Source: Hsuehochloa calcarea (taxonomy: Eukaryota; Streptophyta; Magnoliopsida; Poales; Poaceae). Taken from it: DNA of 64,000 nucleotides. Numbering within the stretch: the stretch's first letter is position 1; each line of letters begins with the position of its first letter. The DNA lies in assembly GCA_036346395.1 (NCBI GenBank), contig CM070598.1, positions 8,167,517 to 8,231,516 on the forward strand, in the 5' to 3' direction. This document shows, in pieces, positions 46,656-57,209 of this stretch. Both the position numbers and the translations under genes were made by a program. The notes beneath the pieces were generated by a model. It was not told where the DNA came from, did no database searches, and saw only the letters and a program-made list of their open reading frames with translations.

Positions 46656-47706
46656 TTGTCACTCATAAGCATCCTTATTTAGCATTTGCCACTTTTAAAT
46701 TTCTTCTTGATAATTTGTCACCACCAAATACCAAACAAAAACTGAGATTTAACATTGTGTGCATATTCTAGTCCCCCCCCCCAAATCCACTGTGAAAAGA
46801 CACTTATGCCCCTCCCTATCCACTCGTTCTAGCTTAGACACATACCGCGCCTAACCAGTAGAACTCAATTACAGTCTTGTAAAGTAGAACTCGGAATCTG
46901 AACAACTTGAACACACTGACAGTGCCTACAAAATTTACTATTATTGTGTTCCTGGAACATCTCATGTAGGTATTGGCTAGACCGAGTGGATAGGAAGGGG
47001 CATAAGGGTCTTTTCACAGTCGATTTTGGGGCTCAAAAGAGAGAATTGCTATATAATTTTTGATAATTTTTTGAAGTTAAAACTGTCACTTTTCTGTTCG
47101 TTAGATGTACTATAAGACTCGTGTTGTTGATGTGCTGTAAGAAAAAAAAAATCATAATAGTTGAATTTTTATTCGTCCGATATGACTTGAGATTTGTACT
47201 TTTTCCTATATGATGAATTGGGTCTGAATTTATTATGATTTTTTCTTCGGAATATAACGGGTTCACCACATTGCCGTATTTTGTTGGTATATATTTTTAT
47301 TTTTTGTCTTTGTTTTTGCTCAACCTCTCAAAGTATATGTAAAGAACATAATGGGATCACCACATTGTCGTATTTTGTTGGTATATAATTTTATTTTTTA
47401 TCTTTGTTTTCGCTCAACCACCCAAAGTACATGTGAGATTTTGAATAATGTGATGGAAATATGAGTTATTAAGACTTTCAAAAATAATTATAGTGACCAA
47501 GAACCAAAATTACATAAATAATTTACTATAATTTATGTATAATAGAGTTGTAAATGAGCTTTCAGAATGTGACAGCTTTTTTACAGAGAAAACAGTCGAA
47601 TTCTATATAGACAAACCCTTAAAAAAATACTAGAATACGCCAATAGTGACAAATCTCCGGTATTTGATGCTTAGCGGTGGCAAATTATAAAGAAGAAACT
47701 TTAAAC
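46656..47706. mobile_element. Nested inverted-repeat element (DNA-transposon-like)
   Basis: Outer arms at ~46697-46732 and ~47659-47702 are inverted relatives ('tttcttcttgataatttgtc' against 'tttcttctttataatttgcc'). An inner inverted pair of ~55 bp lies at 46779-46833 and 46976-47031 ('gtgaaaagacacttatgccc' against 'gtgaaaagacccttatgccc'). 47256-47445 contains a ~94-bp tandem duplication. The right half (47040-47640) is a direct-repeat relative of 54486-55035. There is no coding region. The target duplication was not resolved, so the family is unknown. Confidence 0.5.
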
Positions 47707-49051
47707 TCATGTGACATGTAAATAATTTTGCTCCAACGGATATTCTCCAAGAATGCCCCGTAGAAAAGTGAAGGTGTTCATTTTTTAGTCCAAATCCTTT
47801 CAAAGCGCAACTCTATCTTTCCCAGGCACGTTAAGAAGGTCAGCCCATCCCCAGGCTATATACATCACAGTCAAAACCTCATTACTCATCAACCTGTCTT
47901 CTAGTGAAACGTACCAAAATGGAACATTATCAGATTCTCCGAGTGGGGCTTAGAACTTTTTGCAAAAGAGTATATTCTGCATTAAAAAAACACAGTTCCT
48001 TGTTTCTTCAGAGCTGTATCAGAGTCAGCACCACCAGAAAAGGCCTGTCAGATTTGCTACTGCTCGATCGATCGATCGATTGATTGATCATTAGCCGCCT
48101 CTGAAGGAACAGAAAAAATATATCAGAATATCCATTCAGTTCACCCAGCATCTAATTAAAGGCGATTATTATATATGCGTTCATCGTAGGATCATCAACA
48201 TTCAACAGGTAACCAATGACAACTAAACCGACGTTTTTAATGAACTTACCCCAACCCCAAAGGCCAAAACACCTCACCACGCACTCATCGTACAGCGAAA
48301 TGGACGCCGAAGATGAGAAGAAGATGGGGACGACGAAGATGCTGTAAGCACCAAGAAGAATATTTGCAGGCTGTGTTCTTCAAAGTTCTTGTGAAGGAAG
48401 CGACGCGCATCGATCGAAATTAGAATAATCCCGCGATATATTTATTCATGTGCGAATTTGGAGCGAATTTGTTTTTTGAAGTATTAGCCGAACTAACTAT
48501 CTTGCACAGAATCATCGTTGATGCATAATTACGTGGAGATAATCTCACACCAACCATGCCAATTCGTATACTCAATTACACACGTTCAAAGCGAGCGACG
48601 TGCGGATGAATGCATCGGATTATACTAAGTTACGGATAAGTATAGACAGCCAGAGATGTACTAGTTAATAATTGTTGACTCGCAACGAAGATAACAATGC
48701 TAGGTAGGGCATGCATGAGAAAACGACGTGCAACTTATCGGGGGATCTGTGTAGGTATCCAGCTCATGATCGAGAATGTGCAGTGGTTTTATTCTTCATG
48801 AAATGATTAGCCAGCATGCACGGCGGATAAACGCAGTTCCTTCGCAAAACTGTCGAACACATAGATCAACGATGATGTTCTTGGTCCTTGAACCAGTAGG
48901 AATAATTGATTTATTGTAATGGTGTTACTGATGAACTTTCAGCAACAGAAGACTAGATGTCAGAACCAACTGCAGCTATCAAAACAGGACAAGGGCTGTA
49001 ATTTTCATCTGGCCAGATGACAGTTTGGCAATCTGCTATTGCAATACCAAC
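47707..49051. other. Intergenic DNA, nothing recognised
   Basis: No coding region, repeat boundary or RNA gene could be supported. A short GATC-rich run (tcgatcgatcgatcgatt) occurs at ~48065. Confidence 0.5.
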
Positions 49052-49056
49052 TCAAT

Positions 49057-49323
49057 TGTTAGAAAAATAACGATAACAATGAGACACAATTTTTTACGTG
49101 AAAAATTCTTGCGAGAAAAAGCCACGGGCGTCAATCGACGATGATCACTATATGAAACGCGGGGGATAACAATGCGGTATCGTCTCTCCCTTGCGGCTTA
49201 TAAGAGGTATATAAAAGGGTAAAAGGGCTTAGAGTCCAAGTAAGAAACTAATCCGCTAATATGACATGTTTGGATTAGTCCATATTAGGAATTCGGATCA
49301 CATACAGATCAATAATATCAATA
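49057..49323 (-). repeat. 3' LTR of the Copia element
   Basis: Direct repeat of 54052-54331, sharing 'gtatataaaagggtaaaagg' and 'aagaaactaatccgctaat'. Confidence 0.9.
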
Positions 49324-49618
49324 ATCTCCACTTTGAAACGAATTTCCTCTTGTAGCAAAATGAAGAATCATCAATCACCAAAAAGAAACTTCATAATAAG
49401 AGAAAAATCATCGTGCGCCAACTAGTCTCTAGCGCTAAACTGTAACACCAACTAAGCTGGAGCAAAGCTCAAACTTAGTAACAACAACTGATTTTATTAT
49501 CATCTCAGCTGGATTACCATGAGTACTTATCTTGCACACATTGACATCACTTTGAGCAATAACACCTCAAATAAAGTGATATCTCACATCAATGTGCTGT
49601 GTTCTCTCATATAACATC

Positions 49619-52600
49619 TTATCCTTTGTAAAGCATATAGCACTCTTGACTATTACAAAATATAGTAGTGCAAGAATTATCTCCGCAAAACTCGGTGTAT
49701 AAACCTCTCAACCAAATAGCTTCTTTACAAGCTTCAAAAATAGCCATATATTCTATTTCAGTGGTAGATAAGACTACAGTAGCTTGCAAACTTGTCTTCC
49801 AACTAACAGCACAACCACTAATGATGAAAACATAACCTGTGAGAGACCTCTTTTTATTCAAATCACCACCATAATCAAAGTTAACATAACCAACAAGTTC
49901 ATCTCTAGAATTTTCAAAATACAAACAAGCATTAGAAGTGCCACGCAAATATCTAAAAATCCACTGAACTATTTTACAATGCTCTTTCCTAAAATTAGTC
50001 ATGTATCTACTAACAACACTCAGTGTATGAGATAAATCAACACGATAACAAACCATGATATACACGAGAACCAATTGCATTGGAATATGGAACTCTAGAC
50101 ATGTACTCATTATCATAATCTGACTCAGGACATAAGGTTGAAGATAATCTGAAATGCGAAGCCAATGGAGTACTCACTAGTTTTGCATCATGCACATTAA
50201 AATGATGAAGGACCTTCTCAATATAACCTTGTTGACTAAGGTATAACTTGCCAGATTGCCTCTCTCTAATAATCTCCATGCCAAGAAATTTCTTTACTGC
50301 ATCTAGGTCCTTAATCTCAAATTCATTACTCAATTGCGCTTTCAGCTTTTCTATTTCTGACTTATCTTTTGCAGTAATCAACATATCATCAACATAGAGA
50401 AGCAAATAAATAGCTGAACCATTAACAGTCTTTAAATAAATACAACTATCATAATCAGACCGCTTAATATCATGAGAGAACATAAACGAGTCAAATCTCT
50501 TGTACCATTGCCTAGGAGATTGCTTCAAACCATAAAGAGATTTCTTTAATCTACAAACAAAGTGTTATTTTCTAGGAATAACAAAACTCTCAGGTTGGTC
50601 CATATAAATGTCTTCTCCTAATTTCCCATGTAAGAATGCAGTTTTAACATCTAATTACTCAAGTTCATAATCATGCATAGCAACAATACTGAGTAAAGTG
50701 TGAATAGAACTATGCTTCACAACTGAAGAAAAGACATCATTAAAATTAATACCTGGAATCTGACTATAACCTTTAGCAACCAACCTTGCTTTATACCTTG
50801 CTGGCTCAGTAGGAGAAATATCTTCCTTTCTTTTGAAAATTCACTTACAACGAATAAGCTTCTTCTCTTTTGTCAATTTCACTAATTCTCAAGTGTCATT
50901 CTAATCAAGTGACTCCATCTCATCATGCATAGTAGTTAACCACTTATTACAATCAGTGGAGTTAATAGCCTCAGAGTATGGTGAAGATTTTGTATTACCT
51001 TCAATTTCTTCTGCCACACGCAAAGTATAAACAACAATATTAGCTTTTTCAATCAACCTCTTGGGTGAATTAATCTCCCTCCCAGCCCTGTCAAATGCAA
51101 TGAACCATTGTGGTGGCTTCTCAACAATAGGAGGATTCTCAACAATAGGTGCATCATTTCTAACAATATATTCCTTATCTGATATGTTATTTTAACAAAC
51201 AAAATGATCCACCTGAATACTTGAACACTTCTCACTCTCAACAGGAACATTAGTAGGCAGTTTATCATGAAGCATAGCAAATTCATTAAAGACAACTTTT
51301 ATGCTAATCACAACTTTATTTGTTTTAGGATTCCACAATTTATATCCTTTAACACTAGATTTATAATTAAGAAAGATGCACTTAACAACTCTAAGATCTA
51401 ATTTTTTATTATCAACATGAGCATAAGCAGTACAACAAAAAAACTTTCAATTCTGAATAATTTGCTAGGGAACCAGACCATACCTCAATTGGAGTCTTCT
51501 TTTCAATTGCAATAGAGGGTGACCGATTAATAAGATAGCAAGCAGTGGAAGCGGCTTCGGCCCAAAAACGTCTATACAAACCTGCATTAGACAACATGCA
51601 ATGGTCCTGTTCATACTCTCAGCTACACCGTTTTGTTGACGAGTATGGGGAATGGTGTAGTGCCTGACAATGCCTTCAGTCTTGCAATATGATTCAAATT
51701 CATTAGAACATAATTCCATCCCATTATCAGTGTGAAATTTCATTACCTTCTTTTCAGTTTGTCTTTCAACCATAGTCTTCCACTCTTTAAATATTGAAAA
51801 TACTTCTGATTTATGCTTCAAGAAATAAGGCCACACACTTTTAGAATAATCATCAATAATTGTTAAAATATAACGAGCACCTCCTAACGATGTCTTGCGA
51901 AATGGTCCCCATAAATAATAATGCACATAATCCAAAATGTCTTATGTAGTATGAACTGAAGTATTGAACCGCACCCTCTTGTATTTGCCAAACACAGAAT
52001 ACTCATAAAATTTTAGCTTGCCGATGCTATGTCCATAAAGAAGTCCTCTCTTACTCAATTCTGCCAAACCAATTTCACTTATATGCCCAAGACGCATATG
52101 CCAAAGATTAGTAGCATCAGAATCAGAAAATAAACTTGAAATTACAGCAACATTATCTGATATTGTAGTACCTCGCAGATGGTACAGATTGGTAGATTTA
52201 ATATCATCATTCATCACAACAAGAGAGCCTTTTAATACCTTCAAAGCTCCAACTTCACCAGAATATTTGTACCCTTTAGCATCAAGAGTACTCAAAGAGA
52301 TTAGATTCCTTTTCAAATCTGGAATGTGCATCATATCTGTCAAAGTTCTGACAATACCATCAAATTTCTTGATCTGAACTGAACCAATTCATGCAATCTT
52401 AAAAGATGAGTTATCACCCATCAACACAGTACCACCTTCAACAGATTCATAGATGGTAAACGAATCCCTATTAGAACACATATGAAAGGTACATGCTGAA
52501 TCAAGAATCGATTCATCACTGGTCTTAGTACATCCAGCAAAGGCAACAAGGACTTCTTCATCAGAACTATCATCAGCAGTAAGGGAGGATTTACCTTCAT

Positions 52601-53408
52601 CATCTGGTTTACCTTGTGGCTTATAATAACCAGTTCTCTTTTCTTTATTCTGCAGCTTCTAGCATTCAGAGATGTCGTGCACATTTTTCTTGCAATATTT
52701 ACACGACTTGTACTTGTCTCTTGATTTCGACCGATTCTTGTAACCATTCGAACTTTTGCCTCGAGATCCATTATTTGAGTTCTTCTCCTTTTGCCTGCCA
52801 CGAACAAACAAGTCTTCTCCTTGCAAACTTGAATTTTCAGAATGTATCATCTGTTTCATCTTCTCTTTAGCATGCAAAGCTTCATAAACTTCCTTAAGTG
52901 TGAGAGTATCTCTACTATATAATATGGTATCTCTAAAATTTGAAAAAGAACTAGGCATAGAGCACAAAAAAATATGACCCAAATCCTCATCAGTATATTT
53001 TACCTCTATCGACTCTAGGTCGGCAACGATCTCTTTAAACAACGAAAGATGATCGAGCACGGATTCTCATTCTTGCAATTTATGAGAGTACAACTTCTGC
53101 TTGAGATGCATATTGCTGGTGAGATCCTTTGTTATGCAAATTTATTTCAGTTTCAGCCATAATGCAGTAGATGTCTTCTGCTTCAACACTTTCTACAAAC
53201 TATTATTTGATAAATGAAGGTGAATCTGAGATAAAGCCTTATAATATTTATGCTTCTCATCTGCGGTCCATGTGATAGGTTGTTTCTCAAATCCTTCCAA
53301 TACATCATCTAAATCCACATGTGCCAACACATCCCTCATCTTGACTTGCAACAGCGAAAATCTTATGTCTCGACCCAGGAGTAGAAGATCATACTTCAAA
53401 GTCGCCAT
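49619..53408 (-). pseudogene. Copia gag-pol polyprotein, frameshifted
   Basis: Domains in transcript order. The gag N-terminus is 53408-53193 and gag core 53060-52659, ending in a zinc knuckle CKYCKKNVHDISEC (52703-52662). The protease active site reads DSA near 52500. The gag-pre-integrase region 52343-51942 includes 'NLWHMRLGHISEIGLAELSK'. In the integrase (51935-51465) the first catalytic Asp position reads 'VHYYLWGPF' (usually HSDLWGP), while 'HTDNG' and 'NGVAESMNRT' remain. In the reverse transcriptase (50528 down to ~50037) the YVDDM box is intact. The RNase H (50116-49619) includes 'SLTGYVFIISGCAVSWKT' and 'STTEIEYMA'. Breaks near 53060-53190, 52660, 51940, 51470, 50530-51300 and 50050 make translation of one polyprotein impossible. 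Confidence 0.92.
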
Positions 53409-54037
53409 GAGGAATAAATTCTGAAATTATTGGTACTGATCTATGTAAACCTAGCAAAAACATGATCTCTTTGGTACACCTTCTGTGTACGCGAATCAAT
53501 GATCTTTGAAACTCCTGTTACGCTTTGGGTGGACAAAGCAAAGTTAGCCAAAACTTGCTTACTCACGTGAATCAACAGGTACGAAAATCTTGCTCTGAGA
53601 TCCTCCACATGAATAAAGAAAGATATCTTGATGTGTGATTTAATAAAGAAAGGAACTTGGGACATCTGCTTGATGTGTTTGATTTCGACTGGAGTTGTCC
53701 TGATGTGTTTGATTGCTCGGCGTTGGTTCGGCTGCTGCTTCTGTGCGCACGGACCGAGGATGGGCATTGTTGGCGCGCTTTGACTGAGGCGACGAAGATG
53801 ATGCTGGCACCGAATGACCACGCTTGGGCCGAAGAACCGATGGCCCGAAGTCGACGCGTGCACGCACGAGAGCAACGCGCGATGGGAGACGCAGCGATCG
53901 AGACAAAGGCGTGACGCAAAGGCGATGGCTTCGGATGACGACGCGCTAAGGAAATGCGAGGAAGATGCATTGCCCGAGACGACGGCGCCGATTGTATATT
54001 TTTTTTCTCGTATCTCTCTCAAACCCTAATCTCCTGT

Positions 54038-54049
54038 GCTCTGATACCA
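54038..54049 (-). other. Primer-binding site of the Copia element
   Basis: TGGTATCAGAGC on the minus strand, two bases inside the 5' LTR. It is complementary to the 3' end of plant initiator-Met tRNA and fixes the direction of the element. Confidence 0.9.
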
Positions 54050-54051
54050 CT

Positions 54052-54331
54052 TGTTAGAAAATTAGAGACAAAAGAGACAAGAATTTTTATGTGGAAAACC
54101 CTTGCGGGGAAAAACCACATTATCAATAGGCGATAATCACTATATGAAGAGTGTTTGTGAAAACGCAAGGGGATAATAATGAGGCGGCGTCTCTCTCCGT
54201 GCGGTTTACAAAAGGTATATAAAAGGGTAAAAGGATTTGGAGTCTAAGTAAGAAACTAATCCGCTAATATGACATATTTGGATTCGTCTATATTAAGAAT
54301 TTAGATCACATACGGATCACAAATATCAACA
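54052..54331 (-). repeat. 5' LTR of the Copia element
   Basis: 280 bp, ends TGTTG..CTAACA on the minus strand. It is a direct repeat of 49057-49323. Confidence 0.9.
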
Positions 54332-54485
54332 TCAATGGTGACCACATGCAAGAACCTACTTTGCAACAACTTGAGTTTCACTGAACCTAATAAAAACTTC
54401 CGCAAAGGAGGAACCAACATGTTTATTCACGTCAGCACAACAAGATCTCCCACACTTTGATCAACAACTTGAACATCAACAATAA

Positions 54486-55035
54486 GTAGAGAATTGCTAT
54501 ATAACTTCTGACAGTTTTTTGAAGCTAAAACTGTCACTTTTCTGTTCGTTAGATGTGCTATAGATTCGTGTTGTTGATGTGTTGTAAGAAAAAAAATCAT
54601 AACAGTCGAATTTTCATTCGTCCAATATGCTTTGAGATTTGCTCTTTTTCCCATCTGATGAATTGGGTCTAAATTTATTATGATTTTTTATTTGAAACAT
54701 AACAGATTCACTACATTGTCGTATTTTATTGGTATATAATTTTATTTTTTGCCTTTGTTTTTGCTCAACCTCTCAAAGTTCATGCGAAGAATATAACGGG
54801 TTCACCGTATTGCCCATTTTTGTGTCTTTGTTTTTGCACAACCTCTCAAAGTACGTGTGAAATTTTGAATCATGTGATGAAAATATGAGTTATTAAGACC
54901 TTTAAGAATAATTACAGTGATCAAGAACCAAAATTACATACATAATTTACTGTAATTTATGTATAATAAAGTTGTAAATAAACTTTCAGAATATTTTTAT
55001 AGAGAAAACAGTCGAATTTTATGTAGGCAGACTCC
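54486..55035. repeat. Second copy of the element half seen at 47040-47640
   Basis: It shares 'gagaattgctatataa', 'aaaactgtcacttttctgtt', 'gtcgtattttattggtatat' and 'gagaaaacagtcgaattt' with 47035-47600, in the same order and orientation. It lacks the inner inverted-repeat pair and part of the ~94-bp tandem block. No coding is seen. Confidence 0.75.
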
Positions 55036-55051
55036 AATATCTAAGTCTCAT

Positions 55052-55052
55052 A

Positions 55053-55104
<52 letters not shown>

Positions 55105-55116
55105 ACACACACACAC
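55052..55116. repeat. (TG)n(TA)n(CA)n compound microsatellite
   Basis: A short TG run, about 20 TA dinucleotides, then a CA run. It lies 285 bp from the stop codon of the NIGT1-type gene, on the downstream side. Confidence 0.93.
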
Positions 55117-55400
55117 GTATATGTAATTCTCAGGGCGAAATTTGGAGGTCTGCCCGAAACGGTCGGTTAGCAAGCCTCATGGGAACTGGTATCAGCTCTC
55201 TTCCCATGTACATCATAACAACGGAGCTCATGTTCAGTTCATCTTTTCTGCGCTCAACGCTCACTCAATCCCCAGGTACACATGGGCTACACTACAAACT
55301 CGAGAGAATTCTTAATCCGTTATTGCCATCCATGCGCAAGCCGCGAAGCTATCTATACCTACCTCTATCAGGCAATCTTTCACAATCGCAAACCTTGCAA

Positions 55401-56919
55401 TCATTTCCGGCTATAGCCTTCCGACCTGTCATCTTCCTCATAGCTGTCTCCGACGGTGTCTACGGAGACGGCCACCAGTGAGCCGGAGAACTGAAGGGGC
55501 CCCTGAGGGGACCCGGACTGAGAGCTGCTTTGCTCCTGAGGAACCCAGAGATCACCCAACAGTACAATCGGCTGGCTCGCCGGAGCTGCGCCGGGCAACC
55601 TTCGGTTGTGCAGCCGGTACTTCTGCATATGCAAATGACATGATCCAACTTAAGTCTCCAAACTAAATATGTATAGCATTTGAAAGTGAGAATTGTTCAA
55701 GAAACTTTGGCACAAAGGGGAAGAGCTGCTCACCTGGAGATGGCTTTTCACTTCATCGTTGGTGAGCCCATCCACCTTCATCACCTCCCTGATTTGCTTT
55801 GGAGTAGCAACTGCAATTATGATGGAACAACTCTGTGAGGACTCCAATTACCTTTGCATGTCTGTACTACTACCACCTAATGGCTAATGGTTTGGAGTGT
55901 GAAATGATCGGCCATGTATGTACCTTGGGGGCCGCCGAGTTGGCGCAAGGTGGCAACAAACTGCCGGTGAAGCTCCGGCGACCAGCACCGCCTTGTCTTC
56001 CTCGCCTGCTGTTGTTGCTGCTCCTGAGTCTGAGTCTGCAAGCTAAGCACCGGGCCCGATGGTGGCATGGCGGCGGCAAATCTTGCAGTGGCAGCATGCC
56101 GGTGGTCATCACCGGCGGTAACAGGAGAAATCGGCCTCTTGACAGCTGGAGACATCAGCGGCAGACCAGGTGGCCCCACTGTACTGGCAACCCTTTCCTC
56201 CCTCCTGAAGTACGGCGGAAGCGCCGGCGCACCGCAGCCGACGGCCCTCAACGGCACGGGTGCGCCACCGCGCAGCTTCGACTCCGGCGAGGTGCTCTCT
56301 CTCTCTTGCTCCTTCTGAAATTGCAAAGTAGGCCCCGTTTCAATAAAAATCCAAGCTTTTGATCCTAACATTAACAAAAAAATATATATAAACCAAACTA
56401 GGATAGATTTTTTCGGAAGGAAAACTAGGATAGAAATAAAAACAAAACAGCATGACGACGAGAATCACGGAAGATTTACATCCGAATCGGCGTCGCTGAC
56501 GCGGCTATCGACCCAGAGCTGCGCCGTGCTCATCCATTTCCTCTTGTCGCCGTCCTCCGCCTTGGCCTCCGCGTCCCCGTCTCCCCTCCTCTTCCCCGCC
56601 TCCTCCTTCATCACCTCGATCACTGCACCAAACCACACCGCCACTAACCGCATCAGAAAACCGCAATCAGCCCTAAAAAATCAAACGGAAACAATTAAAC
56701 AAAAAATAACCAAGAGGCCTCACCGTCGGCGAGGAGGCGCACGCAGAGCGGCAGCTCGCGCCTGAACACCTCAATCTTGCGGCGCTCCTCCTCGAGGCTC
56801 CTGATGCAGGCGTCCACCGCCGGCGCCTCCTTCGCCGCCGCCGCCATCCGGCCGGCGCTCCGCGCGGCGAAGAGCTTCAGGTCCAGGCCCATCCCGATCT
56901 CTCCCACGTCCAGGCCCAT
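55401..56919 (-). CDS. NIGT1: NIGT1/HHO-type GARP (G2-like MYB) transcriptional repressor, five exons
   Basis: Family members are nuclear repressors induced by nitrate that bind GAATATTC/GATTC-like sites and tune nitrate uptake and phosphate-starvation genes. Exons in transcript order are 56919-56724, 56622-56480, 56314-55924, 55810-55734 and 55622-55401. All introns are GT-AG and the joined frame is 342 codons. Features are the N-terminal LDLKL (12-16, EAR-like repression motif), a helical HHO region (~35-75, 'CIRSLEEERRKIEVFRRELP'), the conserved 'KRKWMSTAQLWVDS', and a Gln-rich stretch. The single GARP/MYB repeat starts 'KTRRCWSPELHRQF' (219) and ends with SHLQKYR (266-272); an acidic tail follows. 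The start MGLDVGEIG is chosen because it matches relatives. An in-frame ATG 11 codons upstream gives a hydrophobic, unconserved extension. The family is certain. The exact orthologue among grass NIGT1/HHO paralogues is inferred from recalled rice sequence. Confidence 0.93.
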
Positions 56920-57084
56920 GAACACAAACAACACCACACCACCAAGAAACACTCACGCCACACCTCACTCTCTCAGGTCCCAAATCTTTGCAGGGAAGCA
57001 GCAGCAGCCAGAAGACAAGAAGAAGAAGAAACTCGAGGGGGATAGGAACAAGGAGGGTGGGTGGGGGATCTGGAGGTGCGCGGG

Positions 57085-57093
57085 CATATATAG
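57085..57093 (-). promoter_or_regulatory. TATA box of the NIGT1-type gene
   Basis: CTATATATG on the minus strand, about 165 bp upstream of the start codon and inside a GC-rich promoter. It would place transcription start near 57055 and give a ~135-base leader. No competing TATA box was seen between it and the start codon. Confidence 0.65.
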
Positions 57094-57209
57094 ACGGAGA
57101 GAGGCGGGGAATCTGCGAGCTGAACCGCAGGATTTGTTCGTCTCCGGGGGCAGAGAGAGTGACCGCGGCGCGTGGGGTGGGTGGGAGCGGCGCGTTGGCG
57201 ATTCCTCAC

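Larger units (their letters stand above)
49057..54331 (-). mobile_element. Structurally complete Copia LTR retrotransposon, coding-dead
   Basis: The element is on the minus strand. The 5' LTR is 54331-54052 and the primer-binding site TGGTATCAGAGC is at 54049-54038. gag-pol remnants span 53408-49619, a polypurine tract (AAAGTGGAGAT) ends at about 49324, and the 3' LTR is 49323-49057. A perfect 5-bp target duplication TCAAT flanks it (49052-49056 and 54332-54336). The domain order gag, protease, integrase, RT, RNase H is that of Copia. The LTRs are 280 and 267 bp and differ at many sites, so the insertion is not recent. The 3' LTR inner terminus is mutated from TG to TA. Confidence 0.93.

Noticed and set aside
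55835..56362. 175-codon plus-strand frame
   Set aside because: Antisense shadow of NIGT1 exon 3; no independent protein similarity.
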